From: Nakamurella deserti
Lineage (GTDB): Bacteria; Actinomycetota; Actinomycetes; Mycobacteriales; Nakamurellaceae
Assembly (NCBI RefSeq): GCF_003260015.1
Contig: NZ_QCXS01000002.1
Coordinates: 1 to 64,000, forward strand
Direction of reading: 5' to 3'
DNA length: 64,000 nt
Below are positions 27,492 to 36,113 of this stretch, piece by piece. The notes under the pieces were generated by a model that made no database searches, was not told the origin of the DNA, and worked only from the letters and a program-made list of their open reading frames with translations. The position numbers and the translations under genes were made by a program. Position 1 is the first letter of the stretch, and every line of letters begins with the position of its first letter.

Positions 27492-28696
27492 GAGTCGCCC
27501 TGGTGTCCGAACACGCCAGCCCGTTGGCCTGCCTCGGCGGCGTGGACGCGGGCGGGCAGAACGTCCACGTCGCGGCGCTCGCCGCGGCGCTGGCCCGTCG
27601 CGGGGACCGGGTGAGGGTGTACACCCGGGCCGACGGGCCGGGCCTGCCGCCCGTGGTGCCGATGTCGGCGGGGGTGGACGTCGTGCACGTCCCGGCCGGG
27701 CCGGCCGCGCCGGTGGCCAAGGACGAGCTGCTGCCCTTCATGCCCGCCTTCGGCGACGGGCTCGAGCGGGCCTGGCAGGTCGATCCGCCCGACGTGGTCC
27801 ACGCGCACTTCTGGATGAGCGGCTGGGCCGCGCAGCGGGCGCTCACCGGCAGCGCCGTACCGCTGCTGCAGACCTTCCACGCGCTGGGCACGGTGAAGCG
27901 CCGCTGGCAGGGTGCGGCCGACACGAGCCCGCCGGAACGGCTGGGCATCGAGGCGGGGCTGGCGCGCAGCGTCGACCGGATCGTCGCCACCTGCCGTGAC
28001 GAGGTGACGGAGCTGCGGGCCCTCGACGCGCCCCGCACACCGATCGACATCGTGCCGTGCGGCGTCGATCTCGACCTGTTCACCCCCGGCCCGACCGCGC
28101 CGTCGCCGGGCCGCCCCCGCCTGCTCGTCCTCGGGCGGCTGGTCGCCCGCAAGGGGATCGCCGACGCCGTCCGGGCGATGCGCCGGCTCCCCGGTGCCGA
28201 GCTGGTCGTCGCCGGCGGGCCGGACCGGTCCGGCCTCGGCGCCGACCCGGAGGCCGTCGCCCTGACCGCCCTGGCGGCGGAGCTGGGGGTCGCTGACCGG
28301 GTGCACCTCGTCGGCCGCGTCGACCGTGCCGATCTGCCCGCCCTGATCCGCAGCTGCGCCGCCGTGCTGGCGGTGCCCTGGTACGAGCCGTTCGGCATCG
28401 TCCCGCTGGAGGCGATGGCGTGCGGGGTGCCGGTCGTGGCCACCGCCGTCGGCGGCCTCACCGACACCGTGGTCGACGGGGTCACCGGGGTGCTGGTACC
28501 ACCCCGCGACCCCGCCGCGCTGGCCGCGGCCGTCGAGCGGCTGCTCGCCGACGACGGCCGGCGGCAGTCGATGGGCCGCGCCGGCGCGCACCGGGCCCGG
28601 GCCCGCTACGGCTGGGACGACGTCGCCCGGCTCACCGGCAGGTCCTACGACGCGGCCCTGGGCTCGGTCGTGGCCGGCGCCGGGAGCGCCCGGTGA
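27488..28696 (+). CDS. Glycosyltransferase family 4
   Basis: The product is 402 residues, a clear GT4 enzyme. The N-terminal loop CLGGVDAGGQNVHVAALA resembles sucrose-phosphate synthase/MshA-type acceptor sites. HAHFWMSGW follows, then the donor domain with VLGRLVARKGI and the EX7E motif EPFGIVPLEAMACGVPVVAT. It uses a nucleotide-activated sugar and is probably cytoplasmic or peripheral to the membrane. The GTG start overlaps the upstream stop, and the stop overlaps gmhA. Confidence 0.92.
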   Translation: MRVALVSEHASPLACLGGVDAGGQNVHVAALAAALARRGDRVRVYTRADGPGLPPVVPMSAGVDVVHVPAGPAAPVAKDELLPFMPAFGDGLERAWQVDPPDVVHAHFWMSGWAAQRALTGSAVPLLQTFHALGTVKRRWQGAADTSPPERLGIEAGLARSVDRIVATCRDEVTELRALDAPRTPIDIVPCGVDLDLFTPGPTAPSPGRPRLLVLGRLVARKGIADAVRAMRRLPGAELVVAGGPDRSGLGADPEAVALTALAAELGVADRVHLVGRVDRADLPALIRSCAAVLAVPWYEPFGIVPLEAMACGVPVVATAVGGLTDTVVDGVTGVLVPPRDPAALAAAVERLLADDGRRQSMGRAGAHRARARYGWDDVARLTGRSYDAALGSVVAGAGSAR

Positions 28697-29304
28697 CCGG
28701 CCTGATCGATCCGGCGGTGCAGACGGTCGCCCGTCGGCACCTGGCCGATGTGACGGAGGCGCTGTCGGCCTTCGGACCGGCCGCGGACCTGGCCGCGTCC
28801 TGGGGGCGGCGGCTGGCGCCGGTGTTGCTGGGCGGTGGTCGGCTGCTGGTCGTCGGCAACGGCGGGAGTGCCGCGCAGGCACAACATCTCAGCTCCGAGG
28901 TGGTGGGCCGCTACCGGGACGACCGGCCGCCGTTCTCGGCCGTCGCGGTGCACACCGAGCCGTCCGCGCTGACCGCGATCGCCAACGACTACGGCATCGA
29001 GGAGATGTTCGCGCGTCAGGTGCAGGCCCACGGGCGGCCCGGCGACGTCTGCGTCCTGCTGTCGACGTCGGGACGCAGCCCGAACGTCGTGGTCGCGGCC
29101 GAGCGGGCCCGGCGCTGCGGACTGCTGACCTGGGCGATGACCGGCCCCACCCCGAACCCGCTGGCCGCCGTGTGCGACGAGACGCTGGCCGTGTCCGCCC
29201 GGACCACCGCCACCGTGCAGGAGCTGCACCTGGTCGCCCTGCACGTGCTGTGCGAGGCGTTCGACGAGGCCCTCGAGGCCGCACCCGGGGCGGTGACCTC
29301 GTGA
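28693..29304 (+). CDS. gmhA: Sedoheptulose 7-phosphate isomerase
   Basis: The product is 203 residues, a SIS-domain protein. VVGNGGSAAQAQHLSSEVVGR, SALTAIANDYGIEEMFARQV and STSGRSPNVVVAAERA are diagnostic of GmhA. The enzyme converts sedoheptulose 7-phosphate to D-glycero-D-manno-heptose 7-phosphate, the first committed step of ADP-heptose synthesis. DiaA is a relative, but the position directly before hldE supports GmhA. The GTG start at 28693 overlaps the preceding stop. Confidence 0.94.
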   Translation: MTGLIDPAVQTVARRHLADVTEALSAFGPAADLAASWGRRLAPVLLGGGRLLVVGNGGSAAQAQHLSSEVVGRYRDDRPPFSAVAVHTEPSALTAIANDYGIEEMFARQVQAHGRPGDVCVLLSTSGRSPNVVVAAERARRCGLLTWAMTGPTPNPLAAVCDETLAVSARTTATVQELHLVALHVLCEAFDEALEAAPGAVTS

Positions 29305-30674
29305 CCGCGCCACTGGTGGTGATCGGGGACGTGATGCTCGACGTCGACCGCACGGGGGAGGCGGCACGGCTGTCCCCGGAGGCGCCGGTGCCGGTGCTGC
29401 ACTCCGTGGTCGACACCCGACGACCCGGTGGCGCGGCGCTGGCCGCCCTGCTCGCCCGGGCCGCGGGCGACCGGCCGGTGGTGCTGGTCGCCCCGGTCGC
29501 CGACGACGCCGCGGGTCGCGAGCTCCGCCGGTTGCTGGACGGACGGGTCGAGGTCGTGCCGCTGTCGTGGACCGGGTCCACCCCGGTCAAGACCCGGATC
29601 CGGGCCGGTGACCATCCGGTGGCCCGCCTGGACGAGGGGGGCGACCCCGGGGACATCGGGGAGCTGCCGGACCGCGTGACCGAGGTGCTCGCCGCGGCGG
29701 CCGGCATCCTCGTCGCCGACTACGGGCGCGGGGCGACGGCGCACCCGCCGCTGCGGGCGGCGATCGAGGCCAGGTCGGGCCGGGTGCCCGTGGTCTGGGA
29801 CCCGCACCCCCGCGGTGCCACCCCTGTCCCCGGCGTCACCGTGGTCACGCCCAACGCGTCCGAGGCGGGAGTCCCGGCCGACGCCGGCGTCACCGGGTGG
29901 CGCGCGGCGGCCGAGGAGCTGGGCCGCCGGTGGTCGGCCCGGGCGGTGTGCGTCACCCTCGGCGACCGTGGGGCGATGGTCAGCCGGACCGGCGAGATGC
30001 CCTTCCTGGTGGCCGCCCCGACGGTCGTCGCCCGGGACACCTGCGGTGCCGGTGACTGTTTCGCCGCCACCGTGGCGGTCGCGCTGGCCGGGGGAGCCCT
30101 GCTCACCGACGCCGTGGTGACCGCCGTGGCCGCCGCCGGGGCCTTCGTCGCCGCGGGCGGCGCCGCGGGCTTCCGGCTCGACGGCGGCGAGATCGCCCCG
30201 GTGACACCTGATCTCGACAGCCTGCTGGCCGCTGTGCGGGGCCGGGGCGGCACCGTGGTGGCGACCGGTGGGTGCTTCGATCTGCTCCACGCCGGCCATG
30301 TCGCCACCCTGCAGGCGGCCCGGGCCCTGGGCGACTGTCTGGTGGTGTGCCTGAACTCCGACGACTCGGTGCGCCGGCTCAAGGGTCCGCAGCGGCCGCT
30401 GCAGCCGGCGGTCGACCGGGCACAGGTGCTGTCCGCGTTGGCCTGTGTCGACGCGGTGGTCGTCTTCGAGGAGGACACGCCGGCGACGGCGCTGCGGCGG
30501 GTCCGTCCGGATGTGTGGGCCAAGGGCGGGGACTACACCGGCATGGTGCTGCCGGAGGCGGCGGTGCTCGCCGAATGGGGCGGTGAGGCCGTCACCGTGC
30601 CCTACCTCGCCGGACGGTCGACGACCGCACTCGTGGAGCTGGCCGCCCGACCGGTCGACCAGGCCCGGCGGTGA
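29301..30674 (+). CDS. hldE: Bifunctional heptose 7-phosphate kinase / heptose 1-phosphate adenylyltransferase
   Basis: The product is 457 residues. Residues 1-300 form a PfkB-type kinase (VIGDVMLDVDRTG at the N-terminus, catalytic Asp in DTCGAGDCFAA). Residues about 315-457 form a nucleotidyltransferase with the HxGH motif in GGCFDLLHAGHVATL and the later WAKGGDYTGMVLPEA. It phosphorylates the heptose 7-phosphate at C1 and later adds AMP, giving ADP-D-glycero-beta-D-manno-heptose. With gmhA upstream and the GmhB domain at 23999, all steps of the ADP-heptose pathway are present. The GTG overlaps the gmhA stop. Confidence 0.95.
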   Translation: MTAPLVVIGDVMLDVDRTGEAARLSPEAPVPVLHSVVDTRRPGGAALAALLARAAGDRPVVLVAPVADDAAGRELRRLLDGRVEVVPLSWTGSTPVKTRIRAGDHPVARLDEGGDPGDIGELPDRVTEVLAAAAGILVADYGRGATAHPPLRAAIEARSGRVPVVWDPHPRGATPVPGVTVVTPNASEAGVPADAGVTGWRAAAEELGRRWSARAVCVTLGDRGAMVSRTGEMPFLVAAPTVVARDTCGAGDCFAATVAVALAGGALLTDAVVTAVAAAGAFVAAGGAAGFRLDGGEIAPVTPDLDSLLAAVRGRGGTVVATGGCFDLLHAGHVATLQAARALGDCLVVCLNSDDSVRRLKGPQRPLQPAVDRAQVLSALACVDAVVVFEEDTPATALRRVRPDVWAKGGDYTGMVLPEAAVLAEWGGEAVTVPYLAGRSTTALVELAARPVDQARR

Positions 30675-31624
30675 CGCAGCGGCCGGTGGCCCTGGTGCTC
30701 CGCGCGCTGGGTCTGGGCGACTTCCTGGCCGGCCTGCCGGCGATCCGGGTGCTGCGCGCGGCTCTGCCGCGGCACGAGATCGTGCTCGCGGCGCCGGCGG
30801 CGTTGGCGCCGTTGGTGGCCCTGGTCCCCGAGATCGACCGGCTGTTCCCGCGGGGCGAGCTCGAGCCGCTGGACGGCTGGTCGGGCCCGGTGGACGTCGC
30901 GGTCGATCTGCACGGCAACGGGCCGGCCAGCCGGACGCTGCTGGCCGCGGTGGCGCCGCGGCGGGTCGTGGGTTTCGCCTACCCGGGGGTGGACATGCCG
31001 GGACCGGTGTGGCGGGGCGACGAGCACGAGGTCGACCGATGGTGCCGGCTGATCGGCGCCGCCTTCGGCGTCGTGGCCCCGGGCGGGGTCGCCGGGACTC
31101 TGGGCCGGTCCACCGCGCCGGTACCGGCCGGGGTGACCGTGGTGCACCCGGGTGCGGCGTCCGGCGCCCGCCGGTGGCCCCCGGCCCGCTTCACGGCGGT
31201 GGCCCGCGCCCTGCGGTCGGAGGGGCACCGCGTGGTGGTCACCGGCGGTCCGGCGGAACGTGAGCTTGTCGCCGGGATAGCCGCCGCAGCCGAGGTGATG
31301 CCGCTGTTGGGCCTGAGCCTGGGTCAGCTCGCCGCCGTCGTCGCCCGGGCCCGACTGGTGGTGTGCGGCGACACCGGGGTGGCGCACCTGGCGTCGGCGT
31401 ACCGGACCCCGTCGGTGCTGCTGTTCGGTCCCGTGTCGCCGCGGATCTGGGGACCGCCGGCCGACGGACCGCACCGGGTGCTGTGGCACGGCGACGGGAC
31501 CGGGGATCCGCACGGGGCGGCGCCGGATCCGGCGCTGCTGCGGATCACCGTGGACGAGGTCCTCGACGCCGTCGGGGATCTGATGGACACGACAACGGAA
31601 CAGGAGACACGGTGCGGGGTCTGA
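30671..31624 (+). CDS. Second GT9 heptosyltransferase-like glycosyltransferase
   Basis: The product is 317 residues. The N-terminus VLRALGLGDFLAGLPAIRVL and the C-terminal VVHPGAASGARRWPPARF, VVTGGPAER and CGDTGVAHLASAY place it in the same family as the enzyme at 25486. Two GT9 enzymes suggest two successive heptose additions. The GTG start overlaps hldE; the C-terminus overlaps the SDR gene by 13 bases. Confidence 0.9.
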   Translation: MTQRPVALVLRALGLGDFLAGLPAIRVLRAALPRHEIVLAAPAALAPLVALVPEIDRLFPRGELEPLDGWSGPVDVAVDLHGNGPASRTLLAAVAPRRVVGFAYPGVDMPGPVWRGDEHEVDRWCRLIGAAFGVVAPGGVAGTLGRSTAPVPAGVTVVHPGAASGARRWPPARFTAVARALRSEGHRVVVTGGPAERELVAGIAAAAEVMPLLGLSLGQLAAVVARARLVVCGDTGVAHLASAYRTPSVLLFGPVSPRIWGPPADGPHRVLWHGDGTGDPHGAAPDPALLRITVDEVLDAVGDLMDTTTEQETRCGV

Positions 31625-32352
31625 ACGGTCGGGTGGTGCTCATCAGCGGTGGCGGCAGCGGTCTGGGACGGGCGATCGCGCGTCGGCTGGCCGCCGGCGG
31701 GGCGCATCCCGCGGTCGGCGACGTCGACGTCGAGGGGGCGGCGGAGACCGTCCGGCTGGTCGAGGAGGCCGGCGGCAGCGCGACCGCCCACCGGCTGGAC
31801 GTGACCTCGTCGGAGAGCGCCCGTGCGGTGGTCGGCGCGGTGGCGGAGGAGTTCGGGGACCGTTTCGACGGTCTGGTCAACAACGCCGGTACCGACCGGG
31901 GTGCCGGGCTTCTCGACCTGAGCGACGAGCAGTGGGCGCAGGTGGTCGGGGTCAACCAGACCGGCCCGATGTACCTGACCCGGGAGTTCCTGCGGCGGCT
32001 GGGCACCGCCGACCGCGAGTACCCCGCCGACGTCGTCAACGTCATCTCCATCTCGGCGATCACCGTGGGCACCGACGCCGCGGCCTACAACAGCTCCAAG
32101 GCGGCGCTGGCGATGCTGACGAAGATCATGCAGCGGGAGGCGCACGAGTACCGCTGGCCGGTGCGGATCCACGGGCTGATGCCCAGCGCGATGAACACCC
32201 CGATGATGGAGCAGTGGCACCTGTCCGACGAGGTGATGATGGCGCCCGACACCGTCGCCTCGGCCGTCGAGTTCATGATGACGCTGCCGCCCGACACCTT
32301 CGTGCAGAACCTGACCATCAACTCCCGGCGGGAGCCCGGCTGGCCGCGCTGA
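31612..32352 (+). CDS. Short-chain dehydrogenase/reductase
   Basis: The product is 246 residues, a classical SDR. The cofactor loop GGGSGLG is at residues 13-19, NNAG at 90-93, and the catalytic Ser (about 146-148), Tyr159 and Lys163 (AAYNSSKAAL) are present. The GTG at 31612 is chosen because aggag sits at 31602-31606; it lies inside the upstream gene. The conserved Asp in strand 2 suggests preference for NAD. It is the last gene of the cassette and may oxidise or reduce a sugar intermediate. The substrate is unknown. Confidence 0.88.
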   Translation: MRGLNGRVVLISGGGSGLGRAIARRLAAGGAHPAVGDVDVEGAAETVRLVEEAGGSATAHRLDVTSSESARAVVGAVAEEFGDRFDGLVNNAGTDRGAGLLDLSDEQWAQVVGVNQTGPMYLTREFLRRLGTADREYPADVVNVISISAITVGTDAAAYNSSKAALAMLTKIMQREAHEYRWPVRIHGLMPSAMNTPMMEQWHLSDEVMMAPDTVASAVEFMMTLPPDTFVQNLTINSRREPGWPR

Positions 32353-32367
32353 TCCCGCGGCCCGTGC

Positions 32368-33630
32368 TCAGGGCGCGGGAATCCGGACGCCGGGTGCGGA
32401 CTCCTGGTGCGTGGCCTCCATCAGGGTCGTCAACGCGGCCCCGGTGACCTGACGGGTGACGGTGCCGTTGCTGAATCCGGACGGCGAGCACTTAGCGAGC
32501 CGCGCGTACGTCCAGAACTCCCGCATCACCGCAGGTGCGCTCGGGCTGTCCATCTCGAGCTGGGTGAACAGCACCGCGACGGTGCCGCGGGACGGATCGA
32601 TGTGGGCGGATGTCCCGGTGCCGCCGATCCAGCCGTAGCGGCCGGGCACCGTCCACGGGTCGGCGGTGTCGATGTCGACCGACCCGCCGAAGCCCCAGCC
32701 CTGTCCCTCCAGGAACAGCCTGCCGGCGTCCCGCTGCGCCGGGGTGAGGCGGTTCGTGGTCATCCGGCGGACGGCGTCGGTCGACAGCACCCGGCGGCCT
32801 TCGTGGTTCCGGCCGCCCCGCAGGAGCATCCGACCGAACGCGCACCAGTCCTCCACCGTGGACACGAGTCCCGCGGCGCCGGACGGGAAAACCGGCTCGC
32901 GGCTCCAGATCCCGTCCCGGGCGTCGACCAGTGTGGGTCCGTCGGTGCTCTGGGCGTAGTAGTCGGTGAAGCGGTGCATCCGGTCGCCCGGCACCACGAA
33001 CCCGGTGTCGACCATCCCGAGCGGCGTGAAGATCCGCTCCGTGAGGAAGTCCGGGAGCGACCGCCCGGAGATGCGCGCGACGAGCACGCCCTGCAGGTCG
33101 GAACACAGGTTGTACAGCCACCGTTCACCCGGCGGCGCCGGCAACGGGATGTCGGCGAGGGTCCGCAGCCAGGCGTCCGGATCGAGCGGCACCGGGGTCT
33201 GCGGCGGTCCCTGCCGCAACCGCTCGGACAACGGCTGCACGGCGGGCAGGGTGAAGTCCGCCGGGAAGCCCCAGCCGGCGGTCGAGGCCAGGACGTGCTC
33301 GACGGTGATCGGCCGCGGCGCCGGTACCACCTCCTCGGCGGGACCGTCCGGACGGCGCACCACGACCGGGTCGGCGAGCTCGGGCAGCCACCGGGCGATC
33401 GGGTCGTCGAGGGCGGCGAGGCCGTCGTCGATCAGCGCCGACAGGGCGGCCGCCGTGATCGGCTTGGTCACCGACGCGATGCGGAAGAGCGTGTCCCGCC
33501 GCATGGGTGCGCTTCCGTCGACGTCCACCGCCCCGACCGTGGCGATCTCGACGTCGTCACCGCGGGCGAGCAACGCCACCGCTCCGGGAGCCGTGAGGTG
33601 CCCGGCGACGGTGTCGTGCAGGGCCGTCAT
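32368..33630 (-). CDS. Serine hydrolase of the beta-lactamase (class C/EstB) family
   Basis: The product is 420 residues. The nucleophile motif SVTK (Ser54, Lys57) sits in FRIASVTKPITAAALS, and a Tyr-containing motif (WLYNLCSDLQG) follows. It has no signal peptide, so it is more likely an esterase or peptidase-like hydrolase than a secreted beta-lactamase. The ATG overlaps the VOC gene stop by 4 bases. The pair is divergent from an HxlR regulator. It converges on the SDR gene with only 15 bases between them. Confidence 0.88.
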   Translation of the reverse strand: MTALHDTVAGHLTAPGAVALLARGDDVEIATVGAVDVDGSAPMRRDTLFRIASVTKPITAAALSALIDDGLAALDDPIARWLPELADPVVVRRPDGPAEEVVPAPRPITVEHVLASTAGWGFPADFTLPAVQPLSERLRQGPPQTPVPLDPDAWLRTLADIPLPAPPGERWLYNLCSDLQGVLVARISGRSLPDFLTERIFTPLGMVDTGFVVPGDRMHRFTDYYAQSTDGPTLVDARDGIWSREPVFPSGAAGLVSTVEDWCAFGRMLLRGGRNHEGRRVLSTDAVRRMTTNRLTPAQRDAGRLFLEGQGWGFGGSVDIDTADPWTVPGRYGWIGGTGTSAHIDPSRGTVAVLFTQLEMDSPSAPAVMREFWTYARLAKCSPSGFSNGTVTRQVTGAALTTLMEATHQESAPGVRIPAP

Positions 33631-33968
33631 CGCAGCGGGGACGTGAAGACGATGCGGTTCCCGTCGGCGTCGGTGAGCGGCAGGATCCGCACGGTGGTCG
33701 CGTCCTGCGCACCGTCGTGATCGATCGCGGCGGCGGTGAGCCGGCCGGCTTCGGCCGTGACGTCGTCGACGCCGAGCACCATCGACGAACGTCCGGCCCG
33801 GTCGGGTTCGACGTAGACCTGGACGCCGAAGGCGGGCGAGAGGTGCCACTCCAGCAACCCGTCCATCGGCCGGGCGTCGGGCCCGGTACCGAACAGCCGC
33901 CCGTACCACCGCTCGGCGGCGGGCAGGTCGGACACGGTCATCTGGGCGAGCAGGCGGGTGATCGTCAT
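33627..33968 (-). CDS. VOC (glyoxalase/bleomycin resistance-like) protein
   Basis: The product is 113 residues with one vicinal-oxygen-chelate fold (TVSDLPAAERWYGRLFG at the start, ILPLTDADGNRIVFTSP at the end). The ATG at 33968 is set by aggaga five bases before it; an upstream in-frame start is weaker. Such proteins bind or modify small electrophiles or act in antibiotic binding. The substrate is unknown. It is co-translated with the serine hydrolase and faces an HxlR regulator. Confidence 0.85.
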   Translation of the reverse strand: MTITRLLAQMTVSDLPAAERWYGRLFGTGPDARPMDGLLEWHLSPAFGVQVYVEPDRAGRSSMVLGVDDVTAEAGRLTAAAIDHDGAQDATTVRILPLTDADGNRIVFTSPLR

Positions 33969-34000
33969 GACGTCTCCTGAGGTCGGCACCGGTGGCGAAC

Positions 34001-34046
34001 TGCAAGCGGTTCTCACCGTAGAACCGGCCGGTAGTACATTGCAAGC
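34001..34046. promoter_or_regulatory. Candidate HxlR operator and promoter
   Basis: A 7-bp-arm inverted repeat (cggttct/agaaccg, 34007-34026) is flanked by two copies of tgcaagc (34001-34007 and 34040-34046), about 39 bases apart. The hexamer tacatt (34035-34040) fits a TANNNT -10 for the HxlR gene and overlaps the right element. The arrangement suits autoregulation and control of the divergent VOC-hydrolase pair. Confidence 0.55.
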
Positions 34047-34066
34047 ACTTTCGGGAGGAGGGTCGG

Positions 34067-34567
34067 ATGGCGGGACAGGCCCGGTCGGGGTGCCCGATCA
34101 ACGCGGCGGTCGAGGCGTTCGGCGACCAGTGGAGCCTGCTGGTGCTGCGGGACGTGATGTTCGGCGACCGCCGCAGCTTCCGGGTACTGCAGTCCCAGTC
34201 CGAGGAGGGCATCGCCTCCAACATCCTGAGTGACCGGCTGAAGCGGCTGGTGGCCGGTGGCCTGCTCACGCGGGACGGAGCCGGGCCCGGGCGACGCGCC
34301 ACCTACAGCCTCACCGAGGCGGCGATCCAGCTGGTGCCGGTCTTCGCCCAGCTCGGCGCCTGGGGGCTCCGGCACCGGCCGACCACCCGCGAGTTGCGGA
34401 TCCGGGCCGAGCTGCTGGAGGCGGGCGGCCCGATGATGTGGTCGGACCTGATGGACGAGCTCCGCGAGCGTCACCTCGGCGTTCCCCGACCCCGGACCGG
34501 CCGGGAGTCCGCCGGGGAACGTCTGGAACGGGCTCACGCCGACGCCGTCGCGGCTTCGGCCGGGTGA
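34067..34567 (+). CDS. HxlR-family transcriptional regulator
   Basis: The product is 166 residues, a winged helix-turn-helix protein. The conserved N-terminal Cys9 in SGCPINAAVEAFGDQWSLLV is the redox- or electrophile-sensitive position in several HxlR proteins. The recognition region is FRVLQSQSEEGIASNILSDRL. The ATG has gggaggag at 34053-34060. It is divergent from the VOC and serine hydrolase genes and probably controls them in response to a reactive compound (inference). Confidence 0.92.
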   Translation: MAGQARSGCPINAAVEAFGDQWSLLVLRDVMFGDRRSFRVLQSQSEEGIASNILSDRLKRLVAGGLLTRDGAGPGRRATYSLTEAAIQLVPVFAQLGAWGLRHRPTTRELRIRAELLEAGGPMMWSDLMDELRERHLGVPRPRTGRESAGERLERAHADAVAASAG

Positions 34568-34605
34568 GCCGACGGCGGTGCCGCGACCACCGCAGGCCCG
34601 TCGCG

Positions 34606-34635
34606 TTGGATCGGGCCGGGTGGGCACCATAGTGT
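34606..34635 (+). promoter_or_regulatory. Candidate promoter of parA-scpA-scpB
   Basis: A -35-like ttggat (34606-34611) and a -10-like tagtgt (34630-34635, TANNNT) are separated by 18 bases. The predicted start site is about 75 bases before the parA ATG. Confidence 0.5.
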
Positions 34636-34718
34636 GGGACAGGGCCCGCACGGCGGGGCGGTCCGGTCCGTGTCGGTGACCTGACCTGCAGAATCACCCA
34701 GCGACAGGAGTGCAGCGG

Positions 34719-36113
34719 ATGAGCCAGCCGAACCACGGGGAATGGTTCGCGGGCGAGAGTCACGACCACGCCGGTGATCAGCAGGAGCACCAGCACCACG
34801 AGCACCACCAGTCACACGACGGGCAGCAGAACGGCCGTGACGAGGACCGGCACTCCGGCGGTCAGCACTCCGACTGGCAGCCCGACGGCGTCGCGCCGGG
34901 CGGGCAGGACGCGCGTCGGCACCTCGGCGACCAGGAGCACCACCCTGACGGCCATGGCCAAGCGGCTCACCACGACGCGGAGCACACCGGACACCGACCC
35001 AGCGAGCGCCCCGAGCACCAGCACGCAGATCATCAGCACGCCGAGCACCAGCACGGGGAGCAGGAGCACCGGCAGGACGAGCACCGGCACGACGAGGCGC
35101 AGGACGCCGGTGGGTCACCCACCGTCCCCGCCGTCCCCGCCCCCGTACCGGCTCCGACCCGGCCCACCGCCGACGAGGGCCTGTTCGCGGCGCAGGCCCG
35201 CCCGGGCCGGATCGGGGCGATCTCGGCCCGCGCCGCCGCCAAGGCCGCCGCACGCGCCGCGGCACCGGTCGAGGTCCAGCCCGGCCCGACCGGCCGGATG
35301 CCGCGTGAGTTCCCGGTGCCGGAGCCGCTGCACGCCCACGGCCCGGCCCGGGTCATCGCCGTCTGCAACCAGAAGGGCGGCGTCGGCAAGACCACCTCGA
35401 CGATCAACATGGGCGCCGCGCTCGCCGGTTACGGCCGCCGCGTCCTCGTCGTCGACCTCGATCCGCAGGGCGCGCTGTCCGCCGGTCTCGGCGTCGCCTC
35501 CCACCAGCTCGACCGCACCATCTACAACCTGATGCTGGAGCGCAGCACCCAGATCGGCGACGTCCTCGTCCCGACCAAGGTCCCCGGTATGGACCTGCTG
35601 CCGGCCAACATCGACCTGTCCGCCGCCGAGGTGCAGCTGATCAACGAGGTCGGCCGGGAGCAGACCCTGGGACGCGCCCTGCGGCCGGTGCTGCACGCCT
35701 ACGACTACATCCTCATCGACTGCCAGCCGTCGCTCGGGCTGCTCACCGTCAACGCGCTGGCGTGCTCGTCGGCCGTGGTGATGCCGGTGGCCGCCGAGTA
35801 CTTCGCGCTCCGCGGCGTCGCGCTGCTGATCGACACCATCTCCAAGGTGCAGGAACGCATCAACCCCGACCTGGCCATCGACGGCATCCTCGTCACGCTC
35901 TACGACGGCCGTACCGTGCACTCCCGCGACGTGGTGGCCACGCTGGTCGACCAGTTCGGCGAGACCGTCTACGACACCGTCATCTCCCGGACGGTGAAGT
36001 TCCCCGAGACCTCGGTCGCCGGTGAGCCGATCCTCACCTACGCGCCCGACTCACCGGCCTCGCAGGCCTACCTGCAACTGGCCCGCGAGATGATCAGCAG
36101 GAAGCCGGCCTGA
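34719..36113 (+). CDS. parA: ParA-family ATPase with His-rich N-terminal extension
   Basis: The product is 464 residues. Residues about 1-130 are hydrophilic and contain 28 His residues in HxH and HQH patterns. Residues about 130-205 are Ala/Pro-rich. The ParA/Soj domain begins near 210 with the deviant Walker A NQKGGVGKTTSTIN. LDPQGALSAGLG, LIDCQPSLGLLTVNAL and SRTVKFPETSVAGEPI follow. The ATG at 34719 is set by aggag at 34706-34710, eight bases before it; a GTG at 34710 would leave no spacing. It is the Rv1708-type ParA upstream of scpAB, not the oriC-linked parAB. The His-rich stretch may bind metal; that is inference. Confidence 0.93.
   Translation: MSQPNHGEWFAGESHDHAGDQQEHQHHEHHQSHDGQQNGRDEDRHSGGQHSDWQPDGVAPGGQDARRHLGDQEHHPDGHGQAAHHDAEHTGHRPSERPEHQHADHQHAEHQHGEQEHRQDEHRHDEAQDAGGSPTVPAVPAPVPAPTRPTADEGLFAAQARPGRIGAISARAAAKAAARAAAPVEVQPGPTGRMPREFPVPEPLHAHGPARVIAVCNQKGGVGKTTSTINMGAALAGYGRRVLVVDLDPQGALSAGLGVASHQLDRTIYNLMLERSTQIGDVLVPTKVPGMDLLPANIDLSAAEVQLINEVGREQTLGRALRPVLHAYDYILIDCQPSLGLLTVNALACSSAVVMPVAAEYFALRGVALLIDTISKVQERINPDLAIDGILVTLYDGRTVHSRDVVATLVDQFGETVYDTVISRTVKFPETSVAGEPILTYAPDSPASQAYLQLAREMISRKPA

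Noticed and set aside
21324-32352. Bleomycin-type antibiotic cluster
   Set aside because: Epimerase, carbamoyltransferase and HldE-like genes are shared with such clusters, but there is no NRPS, PKS or resistance gene beside them; the distant VOC protein at 33627 is not enough.
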